Source of the DNA: Paralcaligenes sp039935015
Lineage (GTDB): Bacteria; Pseudomonadota; Gammaproteobacteria; Burkholderiales; Burkholderiaceae_B
Assembly (NCBI GenBank): GCA_039935015.1
Contig: JBDTLC010000043.1
Location: forward strand, 1-6,229
Reading direction: 5' to 3'
DNA: 6,229 nt
Below are positions 1-5,993 of this stretch, in pieces (the first letter of the stretch is position 1; every line of letters begins with the position of its first letter). Under the pieces are notes generated by a model. The model saw only the letters and a list, made by a program, of their open reading frames with translations. It made no database searches and was not told the DNA's origin. Both the position numbers and the translations under genes were made by a program.

Positions 1-28
1 TGAGGCTTTTGGCAATGCGCGAGCTCAT
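1..28 (-). CDS. pal: Peptidoglycan-associated lipoprotein Pal, first nine codons only
   Basis: An ATG at 28-26 opens a frame reading MSSRIAKSL before the window ends. A good ribosome site, AAAGGAA, lies five bases upstream. The basic residues followed by the start of a hydrophobic run fit the N-terminus of a lipoprotein signal peptide, but the lipobox cysteine is outside the window. The gene lies 33 bases after tolB on the same strand, exactly where pal sits in Tol-Pal operons. Pal is the outer-membrane lipoprotein that binds peptidoglycan and TolB. The identity rests almost wholly on gene order. A different exported protein in this position cannot be excluded from nine residues. Confidence 0.7.
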
Positions 29-33
29 TTAAG

Positions 34-40
34 TTCCTTT
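34..40 (-). promoter_or_regulatory. Ribosome binding site of pal
   Basis: The minus strand reads AAAGGAA with a five-base spacer to the ATG at 28. It sits in the 33-base tolB-pal gap and supports a real gene start although only nine codons are visible. Confidence 0.65.
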
Positions 41-61
41 GAAAAAGAGTCACACTGAAAA

Positions 62-1372
62 TTAGTTGGTAAATGGTCCCCAGGTAGGTTCACGTACTTT
101 CCCGTTAAGGGCCGATAGTGTTTGACGCACACGACCATCTACGGAGACGACTGCTAAAACGCTGCGACCACCTTGGATAGAACTATAAAGGATTTGCATG
201 CCGTTCGGTGCAAAACTTGGTGACTGGTCATCGGGTCCGGCAGTCAGTAATTGCTCGGATCCGCTGGACATATTCTGCATTGCGATACGGAATGCGCCGC
301 CTCTGCGGGCGACATATACCAGGTTGCTGGCATCGGGAGAAATGCGCGGTGAAACGTTGTAACTGCCGTTAAACGTGACTCGTTGCGCGTTGCCGCCGCT
401 AACCGGCACCTTATAGATTTGCGGGTTGCCGCCGCGGTCGCTGGTAAAGAGCAGCGATGCGCCGTCGGGGGTGTAGAAGGGCTCGGTGTCTATGAGAGGT
501 GAGCGCATGACCCGACGCAGGCCCGAGCCGTCTAGGTTCATAGTGTAAATTTGAGAAATGCTGTCGCGTGAAAGCACGATGGCAAGTTGTTGTCCGTTGG
601 GCGACCAGGCTGGTGCGCTATTGTTGCCCTTGAAGTTTGCTATTGGGGTGCGCGTGCCGGTGGCAAGGGTTTGCAGGTACACGACCGGCTTGCCAGTTTC
701 GAAACTGACGTAGGCCAGCCGCTTGCCATCGGGAGACCAGGACGGGGAAATAATGGACTGTTTCGAACGTAGCATTACCTGCGGATTTTGCCCGTCAGCG
801 TCTGCAATTTGTAACTCATATGTGTTGCCTGTTTGCAACACATAGGCGATGCGAGTCGAAAACACCCCGCGCACGCCGGTGATCTTTTGGTAGATTCGAT
901 CTGCTATTTGATGCGAGATGCGGCGCAACTCTTTTTCGGTGCCGGTGAATGCCACGCCATCGATCTGGCTCTTGCGCACGGAGTCGACCAAACGATAGCT
1001 AACGCTGTATTGCCCACCCGATTGCGTAATTGAGCCGTAGGCCAGGTAGTCGGCGCCGCGATTGCGCCACTGATCGTAGGAAATGGAACTATCGGCGTTC
1101 AGGTTGGCACCTGCCGCATTTATCAGCTGAAATTGTCCAGAACGGCTCAGGTCGGCCCGGATGACTTCGGCGATAGCTTGTCCGTGCGCATCGCCCGCAT
1201 AGTCAGCAATGGCAATTGGGTACTGTGTAGCGCCTACACCGGAGATGTCTACACGCAGCTGTGCATGTGCAGGTTGGCCAACAATAAAACTACTTACGAG
1301 CATAAGAAGCCCGCAGATCCAAAGCCAGCCAGATCGTGTCGAGGTGGTTTTGCTTACTGTAGCGGCTGTCAT
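62..1372 (-). CDS. tolB: Tol-Pal system periplasmic beta-propeller protein TolB
   Basis: This encodes 436 residues, a normal TolB length. TolB is periplasmic and links TolA at the inner membrane to Pal at the outer membrane. A signal peptide is clear: a basic N-region, a hydrophobic core at about residues 16-31, and cleavage predicted after AHA at 35-37. The mature N-terminus (QLRVDISGVG) occupies the place of the TolA-binding TolB box. An alpha/beta domain covers about 40-165. Five propeller motifs of the form W/F-S/A-P-D/N-G follow, beginning at 212, 257, 300, 344 and 387, spaced 43-45 residues apart as expected for TolB/PD40 blades. The protein ends in WGPF near 431. The ATG has an AGGAGA ribosome site eight bases upstream, inside the 15-base gap after tolA. 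No frameshift or truncation is seen. Confidence 0.97.
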   Translation of the reverse strand: MTAATVSKTTSTRSGWLWICGLLMLVSSFIVGQPAHAQLRVDISGVGATQYPIAIADYAGDAHGQAIAEVIRADLSRSGQFQLINAAGANLNADSSISYDQWRNRGADYLAYGSITQSGGQYSVSYRLVDSVRKSQIDGVAFTGTEKELRRISHQIADRIYQKITGVRGVFSTRIAYVLQTGNTYELQIADADGQNPQVMLRSKQSIISPSWSPDGKRLAYVSFETGKPVVYLQTLATGTRTPIANFKGNNSAPAWSPNGQQLAIVLSRDSISQIYTMNLDGSGLRRVMRSPLIDTEPFYTPDGASLLFTSDRGGNPQIYKVPVSGGNAQRVTFNGSYNVSPRISPDASNLVYVARRGGAFRIAMQNMSSGSEQLLTAGPDDQSPSFAPNGMQILYSSIQGGRSVLAVVSVDGRVRQTLSALNGKVREPTWGPFTN

Positions 1373-1380
1373 ATGTGCAA

Positions 1381-1386
1381 TCTCCT
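1381..1386 (-). promoter_or_regulatory. Ribosome binding site of tolB
   Basis: The minus strand reads AGGAGA, eight bases before the tolB ATG at 1372 and two bases after the tolA stop TGA (1390-1388). It is the strongest ribosome site in the cluster and allows tolB to initiate directly behind tolA. Confidence 0.75.
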
Positions 1387-1387
1387 G

Positions 1388-2608
1388 TCATTCATACATG
1401 CGGTAGTCGCCCTGAACATAGGAAGGGTACCTACCGGAAGGGGGTTTGGGGAATGGCGAACAATTCTGTATTCCCGTCGCGACGGCGCGATCAAAGCCCT
1501 GGATGCCCGAAGAACGTTTTACTTCGACGTGAGTTACGTGGCCTTGGGCATCAAGATTCGCTTGATATTGTACAGTCGGGTTGGCTCCTGCACGTGGTGG
1601 CACTGGATAGGCGACGTGCGGGCGTACGCAAGCAGCCACTTTAGCCGCATAGCCATTGTCGTTGCCACCGCCTCCCGATTGATTGCGGTCAGCTGTGCCG
1701 CCCGGAATCCCTGCCGCGCCCAGAGCATCGCTGCGCATGGCTTTTCTAAGGGCGTCGCGTTTGGCGGCTGCGGCCTTCTCGGCAGCAGCCTTTTTGGCGG
1801 CGTCGGCCTTGGCCGCCTTGTCGGCGGCGGCTTTTTCTTCGGCGGCTTTTTCTTCAGCTGCCTTTTCTTCGGCCGCCTTTTCTTTAACTGCCTTTTCATC
1901 AGCTGCCTTTTTAGCCGCATCGGCCTTGGCTTTTTTATCTGCCGCAGCTTTGTCAGCGGCCGCTTTGTGGGCGGCAGCTTTCTTGTCTGCAGCGGCCTTT
2001 TCGGCAGCGGCTTCTTTTTGCGCTGCGGCATTTTCGGCCGCTTTCTCGGCAGCCGCTTCTTTTTGCGCGGCCGCCTTTTCCGCAGCGGCCTTTTTGGCCG
2101 CTTCAGCCTTGGCCTGCTTGGCCGCCAGATCGCTAGCGGACTTTTCAGCCGCTGCCTTTTCAGCTGCCTGTTGCGCCGCCTGCTTCTGTTCTTCTTTCTG
2201 ACGTTCTTTGCGTGCTTTTTCAAGCGCGATATCTGGGTCAACCTCAGGTTTGGGCGGTGCGACAGTCGGAGGGGGCGGTGCGGGCGTTGGTGGAGGCGTG
2301 GGCACCGGCGGCGCAGGTGTGGGCGGCGCAGGTGGAGGCGGCGGAGTCTCCTTGGGCGGTGTAACGGGCTTGGGAGGCGGCGTGGGCGTATCGGGCTTGG
2401 TATCGGGGGGAGCCGCCGTGGGTGTCGTGCCGTTGGCCCAAAGTTCGATTTGTACCGGATTCGGATTTTTGGGCGAGGCCCAGAAGCCGAACAGCATAAG
2501 CAGAATCAGTAGCGCATGAAAGGTTGCGGCATACCCCAGCCCACGACGTTCGTCCCGTTGTTCAGGCGTCCTGGGCTTGGTGGTATGAGTAGGCGTGGTT
2601 GGCTTCAT
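1388..2608 (-). CDS. tolA: Cell envelope protein TolA, membrane-anchored periplasm-spanning subunit
   Basis: This encodes 406 residues with the full TolA layout. A 23-residue basic, Thr/Pro-rich cytoplasmic tail leads into one membrane helix at about 24-44. A proline-rich spacer covers 61-125 (34 prolines in 65 residues). A long Ala/Lys/Glu helix runs from about 127 to 291, then a Gly-rich linker near 311-320. The C-terminal TonB/TolA-type domain spans about 319-406, with Cys327 and Cys383 placed to form its disulfide. TolA couples the TolQ-TolR motor to TolB and Pal for outer-membrane constriction at division, and is often used by phages and colicins. His31 in the helix corresponds to E. coli TolA His22. 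The ATG at 2608 is the only usable start before the helix, since upstream codons run to an in-frame TAG with no ATG, GTG or TTG. Its ribosome site is weak. The coiled region contains internal DNA repeats. Confidence 0.95.
   Translation of the reverse strand: MKPTTPTHTTKPRTPEQRDERRGLGYAATFHALLILLMLFGFWASPKNPNPVQIELWANGTTPTAAPPDTKPDTPTPPPKPVTPPKETPPPPPAPPTPAPPVPTPPPTPAPPPPTVAPPKPEVDPDIALEKARKERQKEEQKQAAQQAAEKAAAEKSASDLAAKQAKAEAAKKAAAEKAAAQKEAAAEKAAENAAAQKEAAAEKAAADKKAAAHKAAADKAAADKKAKADAAKKAADEKAVKEKAAEEKAAEEKAAEEKAAADKAAKADAAKKAAAEKAAAAKRDALRKAMRSDALGAAGIPGGTADRNQSGGGGNDNGYAAKVAACVRPHVAYPVPPRAGANPTVQYQANLDAQGHVTHVEVKRSSGIQGFDRAVATGIQNCSPFPKPPSGRYPSYVQGDYRMYE
1835..1909 (-). repeat. Five tandem 15-base units within tolA
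   Basis: Five consecutive 15-base units begin at 1835, 1850, 1865, 1880 and 1895. In coding order they give KAADE, KAVKE, KAAEE, KAAEE, KAAEE (TolA residues 234-258). The three KAAEE units differ only at synonymous positions, so protein-level selection for the helix has been kept while the DNA drifted. The frame is preserved because the period is a multiple of three. Confidence 0.85.
2001..2075 (-). repeat. 45-base-spaced direct repeat within tolA
   Basis: Two near-identical 30-base copies, at 2001-2030 and 2046-2075, lie 45 bases apart. Both encode the AAQKEAAAEKAA segment of the TolA helix (about residues 179-191 and 194-206). The 15-residue period suggests an in-frame internal duplication. 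Confidence 0.75.
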
Positions 2609-2651
2609 GGCTTGATGGGTGTGCCCTTTCTTGCGGATGGGCGGCTAGAGA
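2609..2651 (-). other. tolR-tolA spacer with weak ribosome site
   Basis: This 43-base gap is the widest between minus-strand genes here. The nearest purine-rich ribosome-site candidate, GAAAGGG at 2624-2630, is 15 bases from the tolA ATG, farther than usual. No hairpin, terminator or convincing promoter is visible in it. Confidence 0.5.
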
Positions 2652-3101
2652 TTATTTCTTTTGCACTTCGGTACCGGATTTCTGATCGACGAGTAAGCCT
2701 AAGCGTGTAATGCCGTTGCCGCGCAACTGATCCATGACTTTCATGACGGATTCATAAGGAACCTTGCCGTCGGCGGCGATCACGACGGGGGTATCGGCCG
2801 TGAGCCGTGATTGCACTTCGCTCACCAGGTTCTGGCTGTCAATTTTTTCGAATTGCGCGCCGGCTTCGCGGCGGCGCAAAGCAAGCGAGCCATCGGCGGA
2901 AATTTGCACTTCAATAGGCGTAGCCGGGACTTCGGCGGCCTGACCGACCGAGGGCAGGTTGATCAGCCCAGGAGTGATCATCGGCGCGGTGACCATAAAA
3001 ATCACCAGCAGCACCAGCATGACGTCAATGTAAGGCACGACATTGATTTCGTTTTTCAGGCGACGGCCGCTTCGGCCATTGCTGCTGCGGTTCGAAGGCA
3101 T
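2652..3101 (-). CDS. tolR: ExbD/TolR-family proton-channel protein TolR
   Basis: This encodes 149 residues, close to the usual TolR length. The N-terminal tail is short and basic (about 1-21). A single membrane helix at about 22-40 carries the conserved acid Asp26 (PYIDVMLVLLVIF), equivalent to E. coli TolR Asp23, which relays protons. A periplasmic domain of ExbD/TolR type follows (about 45-149), with the expected TPVVIAADGKVPYESVM segment near 104-120. TolR works with TolQ as the inner-membrane motor that energises TolA. The ATG at 3101 shares one base with the tolQ stop (TAATG), and AGGTG lies five bases upstream inside tolQ, so translation is probably coupled. An ExbD paralogue is the only alternative, and the tolQ-tolA neighbours argue against it. 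Confidence 0.96.
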   Translation of the reverse strand: MPSNRSSNGRSGRRLKNEINVVPYIDVMLVLLVIFMVTAPMITPGLINLPSVGQAAEVPATPIEVQISADGSLALRRREAGAQFEKIDSQNLVSEVQSRLTADTPVVIAADGKVPYESVMKVMDQLRGNGITRLGLLVDQKSGTEVQKK

Positions 3102-3775
3102 TACCGCACCTGCCGTTGCAAGATATTGAGGAACTCATCGATAAAACTGTCGAAGCGGATGGACAGACGATCAATCTGGTTGGTGTAACGGTTGTAGGCT
3201 AGCAGCGCTGGTATGGCCGCGAAAAGCCCGAATGCCGTGGCAATTAGCGCTTCGGCAATACCCGGCGCGACTGCGGACAGCGTTGCTTGCTGCATGGATG
3301 ACAGACCGATAAAGGCATGCATGATTCCCCATACGGTGCCTAGCAAGCCGATGTAAGGACTGACCGACGCGGCCGAGGCCAGAAAGGTCAGGTGCGATTC
3401 CAGGCTATCCATTTCGCGCTGGTAGGTGGCGCGCATGGCTCGGCGCGGGCCGTCCAGAGTGGCTTCGCCGCCGTTGCTGCTGCGGCGCGCTTTGATGAAT
3501 TCGCTCATGCCGGAATCAAAGATCCGCGCAAGCGACCCGTGCTCGGCACGGCGGCTGACGATGGCTTGCTGCAAAACCGACAGATCGCCACCCGCCCAGA
3601 AATCGTCTTCAAAACGGCTGGTTTGATCGTTGGCGCGTTTGAGGGTGCTTCGTTTGCTGAAGATATATGTCCAGGATAAGACCGAAATGCTCAGCAAAAT
3701 CAGCATGACCAGTTGCACCGGGATGCTGGCGTTGAGCAATAAAGTAAGCAACGACATGTCGCTAGAAGCTTGCAT
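3101..3775 (-). CDS. tolQ: MotA/TolQ/ExbB-family motor protein TolQ
   Basis: This encodes 224 residues with three membrane helices at about 17-39, 128-152 and 168-193, separated by the large cytoplasmic loop typical of TolQ. The family signature SPYIGLLGTVWGIMHAF (139-155) and the third-helix block around AEALIATAFGLFAAIPA are intact. Thr147 and Thr180 fall where E. coli TolQ has Thr145 and Thr178, the pore threonines. TolQ surrounds TolR and converts proton flow into movement of TolA. The start at 3775 is chosen over Met7 because AGGA stands six bases upstream, while Met7 has no ribosome site. It begins two bases after the ybgC stop, and its ribosome site lies at the end of ybgC. Confidence 0.97.
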   Translation of the reverse strand: MQASSDMSLLTLLLNASIPVQLVMLILLSISVLSWTYIFSKRSTLKRANDQTSRFEDDFWAGGDLSVLQQAIVSRRAEHGSLARIFDSGMSEFIKARRSSNGGEATLDGPRRAMRATYQREMDSLESHLTFLASAASVSPYIGLLGTVWGIMHAFIGLSSMQQATLSAVAPGIAEALIATAFGLFAAIPALLAYNRYTNQIDRLSIRFDSFIDEFLNILQRQVR

Positions 3776-3777
3776 AA

Positions 3778-4194
3778 TTATTCCTGAACCTTTTCCAATA
3801 GATTTCTAAGTTCGCGAGGTAGTGCGGCAGGTCGAAGCGTGTTCGTATCCACGCTGCAGACTTTGATCGTGCTTTCACACAGCAGTTCCCCGTCGCAGGT
3901 GGCAGATTGCTGAAAATTGATAGACGCATAACCAAGGCGGGTAATTTTACTGTGTACAGTAAGCAGATCGTCGAGTCGGGCCGGCTTGCGGTATTGTATT
4001 TCAACTGTTTTAACGACGAACATCCGCTGCTGTTGCGTGACCAGTTCTGACTGGTTGACTCCCAGGCGGCGTAACCACTCAGTACGACCTCTTTCAAAAA
4101 ACTTTAGGTAATTGCCGTAAAACACGACGCCACCGGCATCTGTGTCTTCGTAATATACGCGAATAGGAAGTAGGGAGAGTTGTTCCTGTGTCAA
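3778..4194 (-). CDS. ybgC: Acyl-CoA thioesterase YbgC, Tol-Pal associated
   Basis: From a TTG start this gives 138 residues, close to the 134 of E. coli YbgC. It is a hot-dog-fold thioesterase of the 4-hydroxybenzoyl-CoA thioesterase family, acting in the cytoplasm on acyl-CoA and often linked to phospholipid metabolism. The family signature YYEDTDAGGVVFYGNYLKFF lies at 14-33, with Asp19 as the likely catalytic acid by family alignment. The block ERGRTEWL follows. An ATG 51 codons upstream (4347) is in frame, but it would place a low-complexity extension antisense-free inside proS coding sequence with no family similarity. The TTG at 4194-4192 overlaps the proS stop as TTGA, has GGAA five bases upstream, and puts the IRVYYED block at the family position. 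The exact physiological substrate cannot be read from sequence. Confidence 0.93.
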   Translation of the reverse strand: MTQEQLSLLPIRVYYEDTDAGGVVFYGNYLKFFERGRTEWLRRLGVNQSELVTQQQRMFVVKTVEIQYRKPARLDDLLTVHSKITRLGYASINFQQSATCDGELLCESTIKVCSVDTNTLRPAALPRELRNLLEKVQE

Positions 4195-5924
4195 AGCGAT
4201 TCCAAACGTTTGACAATCGTCGCAAGAACCTTTGCTACAGGCACTTTGGTGGCTGCTTCGTCGCTGCGCGCCTGTACCTCCAGCATGCCTTCCTTCAAGC
4301 CGCGCTCGCCCACCGTAACCCGCATGGGCACGCCAATCAATTCCCACTCGGCAAACATGACGCCAGGACGGATATCTCTATCGTCGAGCATGACCTCAAT
4401 GCCCGCCTGTTCCAGCTCGCCGTAGAGAGCTTCGGCGGCGTTGCGAACTGTTTCACTTTTGTTCCATCCCATTGGACAGATGACGACTTCGTAAGGCGCA
4501 ATGGCTTTCGGCCAGACGATGCCGCGGGCATCGTGGCGCTGTTCGATAGCGGCCGCTGCAATGCGGCTGACTCCAATCCCGTAGCAGCCCATTTGAAGCA
4601 GGGCTGGCTTGCCGTCTGTATCCAGAAAAGTGGCGTTTAGCGCTTTCGAATACTTGTCGCCCAGGAAAAACACATGACCCACTTCGATGCCTCGTTGTAT
4701 GGCCAGATGGCCGCCTTGTGGGTCTGGGTCGCCCGCGACGACGTTGCGCAGGTCGGCGACCTGCGGTTCGGGCAGGTCACGGCCCCAATTGACTCCCGTG
4801 TAGTGAAAGCCTTCTTGGTTTGCGCCGCATATGAAATTGTTCATGTGGGCGACGGTATGGTCGGCGATGACGTCAACAGGTTTGCGAGGATTTACCGGTC
4901 CCAGATAGCCGGGTACGCAGCCAAAGATATCGAGAATTTCTTCCTCTGAAGCAAAACGGTGACCGTTTTCGAACCCGGCTAGCTTGCTTACTTTGATCTC
5001 GTTGAGCGAATGATCGCCACGTATCAGCAAAAGCCATATTTTTGTGGCGCCCTTGCCGTCTGCGGCATCAGTGGCCAGAACGATGGCTTTTACTGTGTCG
5101 GTAAGCGGGCGCTTTAGCTGGGTGGCCACGATTTCGCATTTGGGTGCATTAGGAGTGGCGGCTTTGATAAGCTCTTCACTGGCCGCACCGCGTAGGGCGA
5201 TCAGCGGCGGTGCGGCCGCCAGCTCGATATTGGCTGCGTAGTCTGAATCGGGGTTATAGACAATCAGGTCTTCGCCGGTGTCGGCAATGACCTGAAATTC
5301 GTGGCTGCGCGAGCCACCGATCGAACCGGTGTCAGCGGCCACAGCCCTGAACTCAAGTCCCAGGCGCGTGAATATTTTTATATAGGCTTCGTACATCAGG
5401 TCGTAGCTGGTTTGCGCTGAGGCGGCGTCACGGTCGAAGGAGTAGGCGTCTTTCATGGTGAATTCGCGTCCACGCATCAGGCCGAACCGGGGGCGCCGTT
5501 CATCGCGGAACTTGGTCTGGATATGGTAGAAATTAAGAGGCAGCTGACGCCAACTGTGAATTTCGTTGCGGGCGATGTCAGTGATGACCTCTTCAGAGGT
5601 GGGCTGCAGTACGAAGTCGCGTTGGTGCCGATCCTTGATACGCAGCAGCTCTGCGCCGTACTGTTCCCAACGCCCGGATTCGACCCAAAGCTCCGCCGGC
5701 TGCACTACGGGCATGAGTAGTTCAATGGCGCCTGCGCGGTTCATTTCTTCGCGCACAATGTTTTCGATTTTACGCAATACCCTTAAGCCCAGTGGCATGT
5801 ATGTGTATATACCGCCAGCCACTTTGCGGATCATGCCGGCACGTGTCATGAGCTGGTGGCTAGTGACGTCGGCTTCGGCAGGGGCTTCTTTTAGTGTATT
5901 GATGTGGTAGGAGGATGCGCGCAT
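4191..5924 (-). CDS. proS: Prolyl-tRNA synthetase, bacterial type with editing domain
   Basis: This encodes 577 residues, the length of bacterial ProRS carrying an insertion domain. It joins proline to tRNA-Pro in the cytoplasm using ATP. The N-terminus MRASSYHINTLKEAPAEADV matches the family start. The class II core is visible: motif 1 region near 62-76 (NRAGAIELLMPVVQP), motif 2 around Arg140 (FRDERRPRFG), and motif 3 at 446-455 (GCYGIGVSRI). The insertion editing domain covers about 225-400, with Lys279 in TVK at the position of the E. coli editing lysine, so mischarged alanine is probably cleared. The anticodon-binding domain follows from about 475 (APYEVVICPM, LDDRDIRPGVMFAEWELIG). The ribosome site at the ATG is weak (GAGA about 11 bases upstream). 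It is the first gene of the apparent operon leading into tol. Confidence 0.98.
   Translation of the reverse strand: MRASSYHINTLKEAPAEADVTSHQLMTRAGMIRKVAGGIYTYMPLGLRVLRKIENIVREEMNRAGAIELLMPVVQPAELWVESGRWEQYGAELLRIKDRHQRDFVLQPTSEEVITDIARNEIHSWRQLPLNFYHIQTKFRDERRPRFGLMRGREFTMKDAYSFDRDAASAQTSYDLMYEAYIKIFTRLGLEFRAVAADTGSIGGSRSHEFQVIADTGEDLIVYNPDSDYAANIELAAAPPLIALRGAASEELIKAATPNAPKCEIVATQLKRPLTDTVKAIVLATDAADGKGATKIWLLLIRGDHSLNEIKVSKLAGFENGHRFASEEEILDIFGCVPGYLGPVNPRKPVDVIADHTVAHMNNFICGANQEGFHYTGVNWGRDLPEPQVADLRNVVAGDPDPQGGHLAIQRGIEVGHVFFLGDKYSKALNATFLDTDGKPALLQMGCYGIGVSRIAAAAIEQRHDARGIVWPKAIAPYEVVICPMGWNKSETVRNAAEALYGELEQAGIEVMLDDRDIRPGVMFAEWELIGVPMRVTVGERGLKEGMLEVQARSDEAATKVPVAKVLATIVKRLESL
4200..4203 (-). 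promoter_or_regulatory. Ribosome binding site deciding the ybgC TTG start
   Basis: The minus strand reads TTGGAATCGCT directly before the TTG at 4194, giving a GGAA core with a five-base spacer. It lies inside the last codons of proS. Together with the TTGA stop-start overlap it supports re-initiation by ribosomes finishing proS. Confidence 0.5.
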
Positions 5925-5993
5925 AGTGGTGAGTATCTCGACAGGTACGTATAATCAGGCGTAATTGTATTGAATTTGCTTTTGGGGTGGCCC
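5925..5993. promoter_or_regulatory. Divergent promoter region between proS and rppH
   Basis: These 69 bases must hold the start signals for rppH on the plus strand and probably for the proS-ybgC-tol genes on the minus strand. The best element is a consensus -10 on the plus strand at 5950-5955. On the minus strand a weaker -10-like TATACG lies at 5953-5948, and no good -35 pairs with it. The self-complementary TACGTA at 5946-5951 sits between the two. Confidence 0.55.
5950..5955 (+). promoter_or_regulatory. -10 element of a probable rppH promoter
   Basis: TATAAT is a perfect sigma-70 -10 hexamer. The hexamer 17 bases upstream (TGGTGA, 5927-5932) matches only three of six -35 positions, and there is no TGn extension. 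Transcription would start near 5962, leaving a leader of about 32 bases before the rppH ATG. The -35 region would fall next to the proS start codon. Confidence 0.45.

Noticed and set aside
1534..2241. 235-codon minus-strand frame, rich in Lys, Arg and Pro
   Set aside because: It is a frame-shifted reading of the repetitive tolA helix region. The low-stop composition explains it, and tolA in the true frame has complete domains.
1133..2512. 459-codon plus-strand open frame, rich in Phe, Gly, Arg and Leu
   Set aside because: It lies antisense to the start of tolB and most of tolA. Its composition is the mirror of Ala/Lys/Glu codons in the TolA helix, and it has no recognisable domain.
1683..2519. 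Plus-strand Ala/Phe-rich and Gly-rich open frames (1683-2201 and 2208-2519)
   Set aside because: Both are antisense shadows of the TolA helix and the proline-rich spacer.
2609..2651. Possible terminator or promoter in the tolR-tolA gap
   Set aside because: No inverted repeat with a T run and no paired -35/-10 could be found.
4195..4347. 51-residue N-terminal extension of YbgC from an ATG at 4347
   Set aside because: It overlaps proS coding sequence, resembles no YbgC N-terminus, and the TTG at 4194 has a ribosome site and the right length.
5938..5943. TCGACA as a -35 for the rppH TATAAT
   Set aside because: It is only six bases from the -10 hexamer, far too close for sigma-70 spacing.
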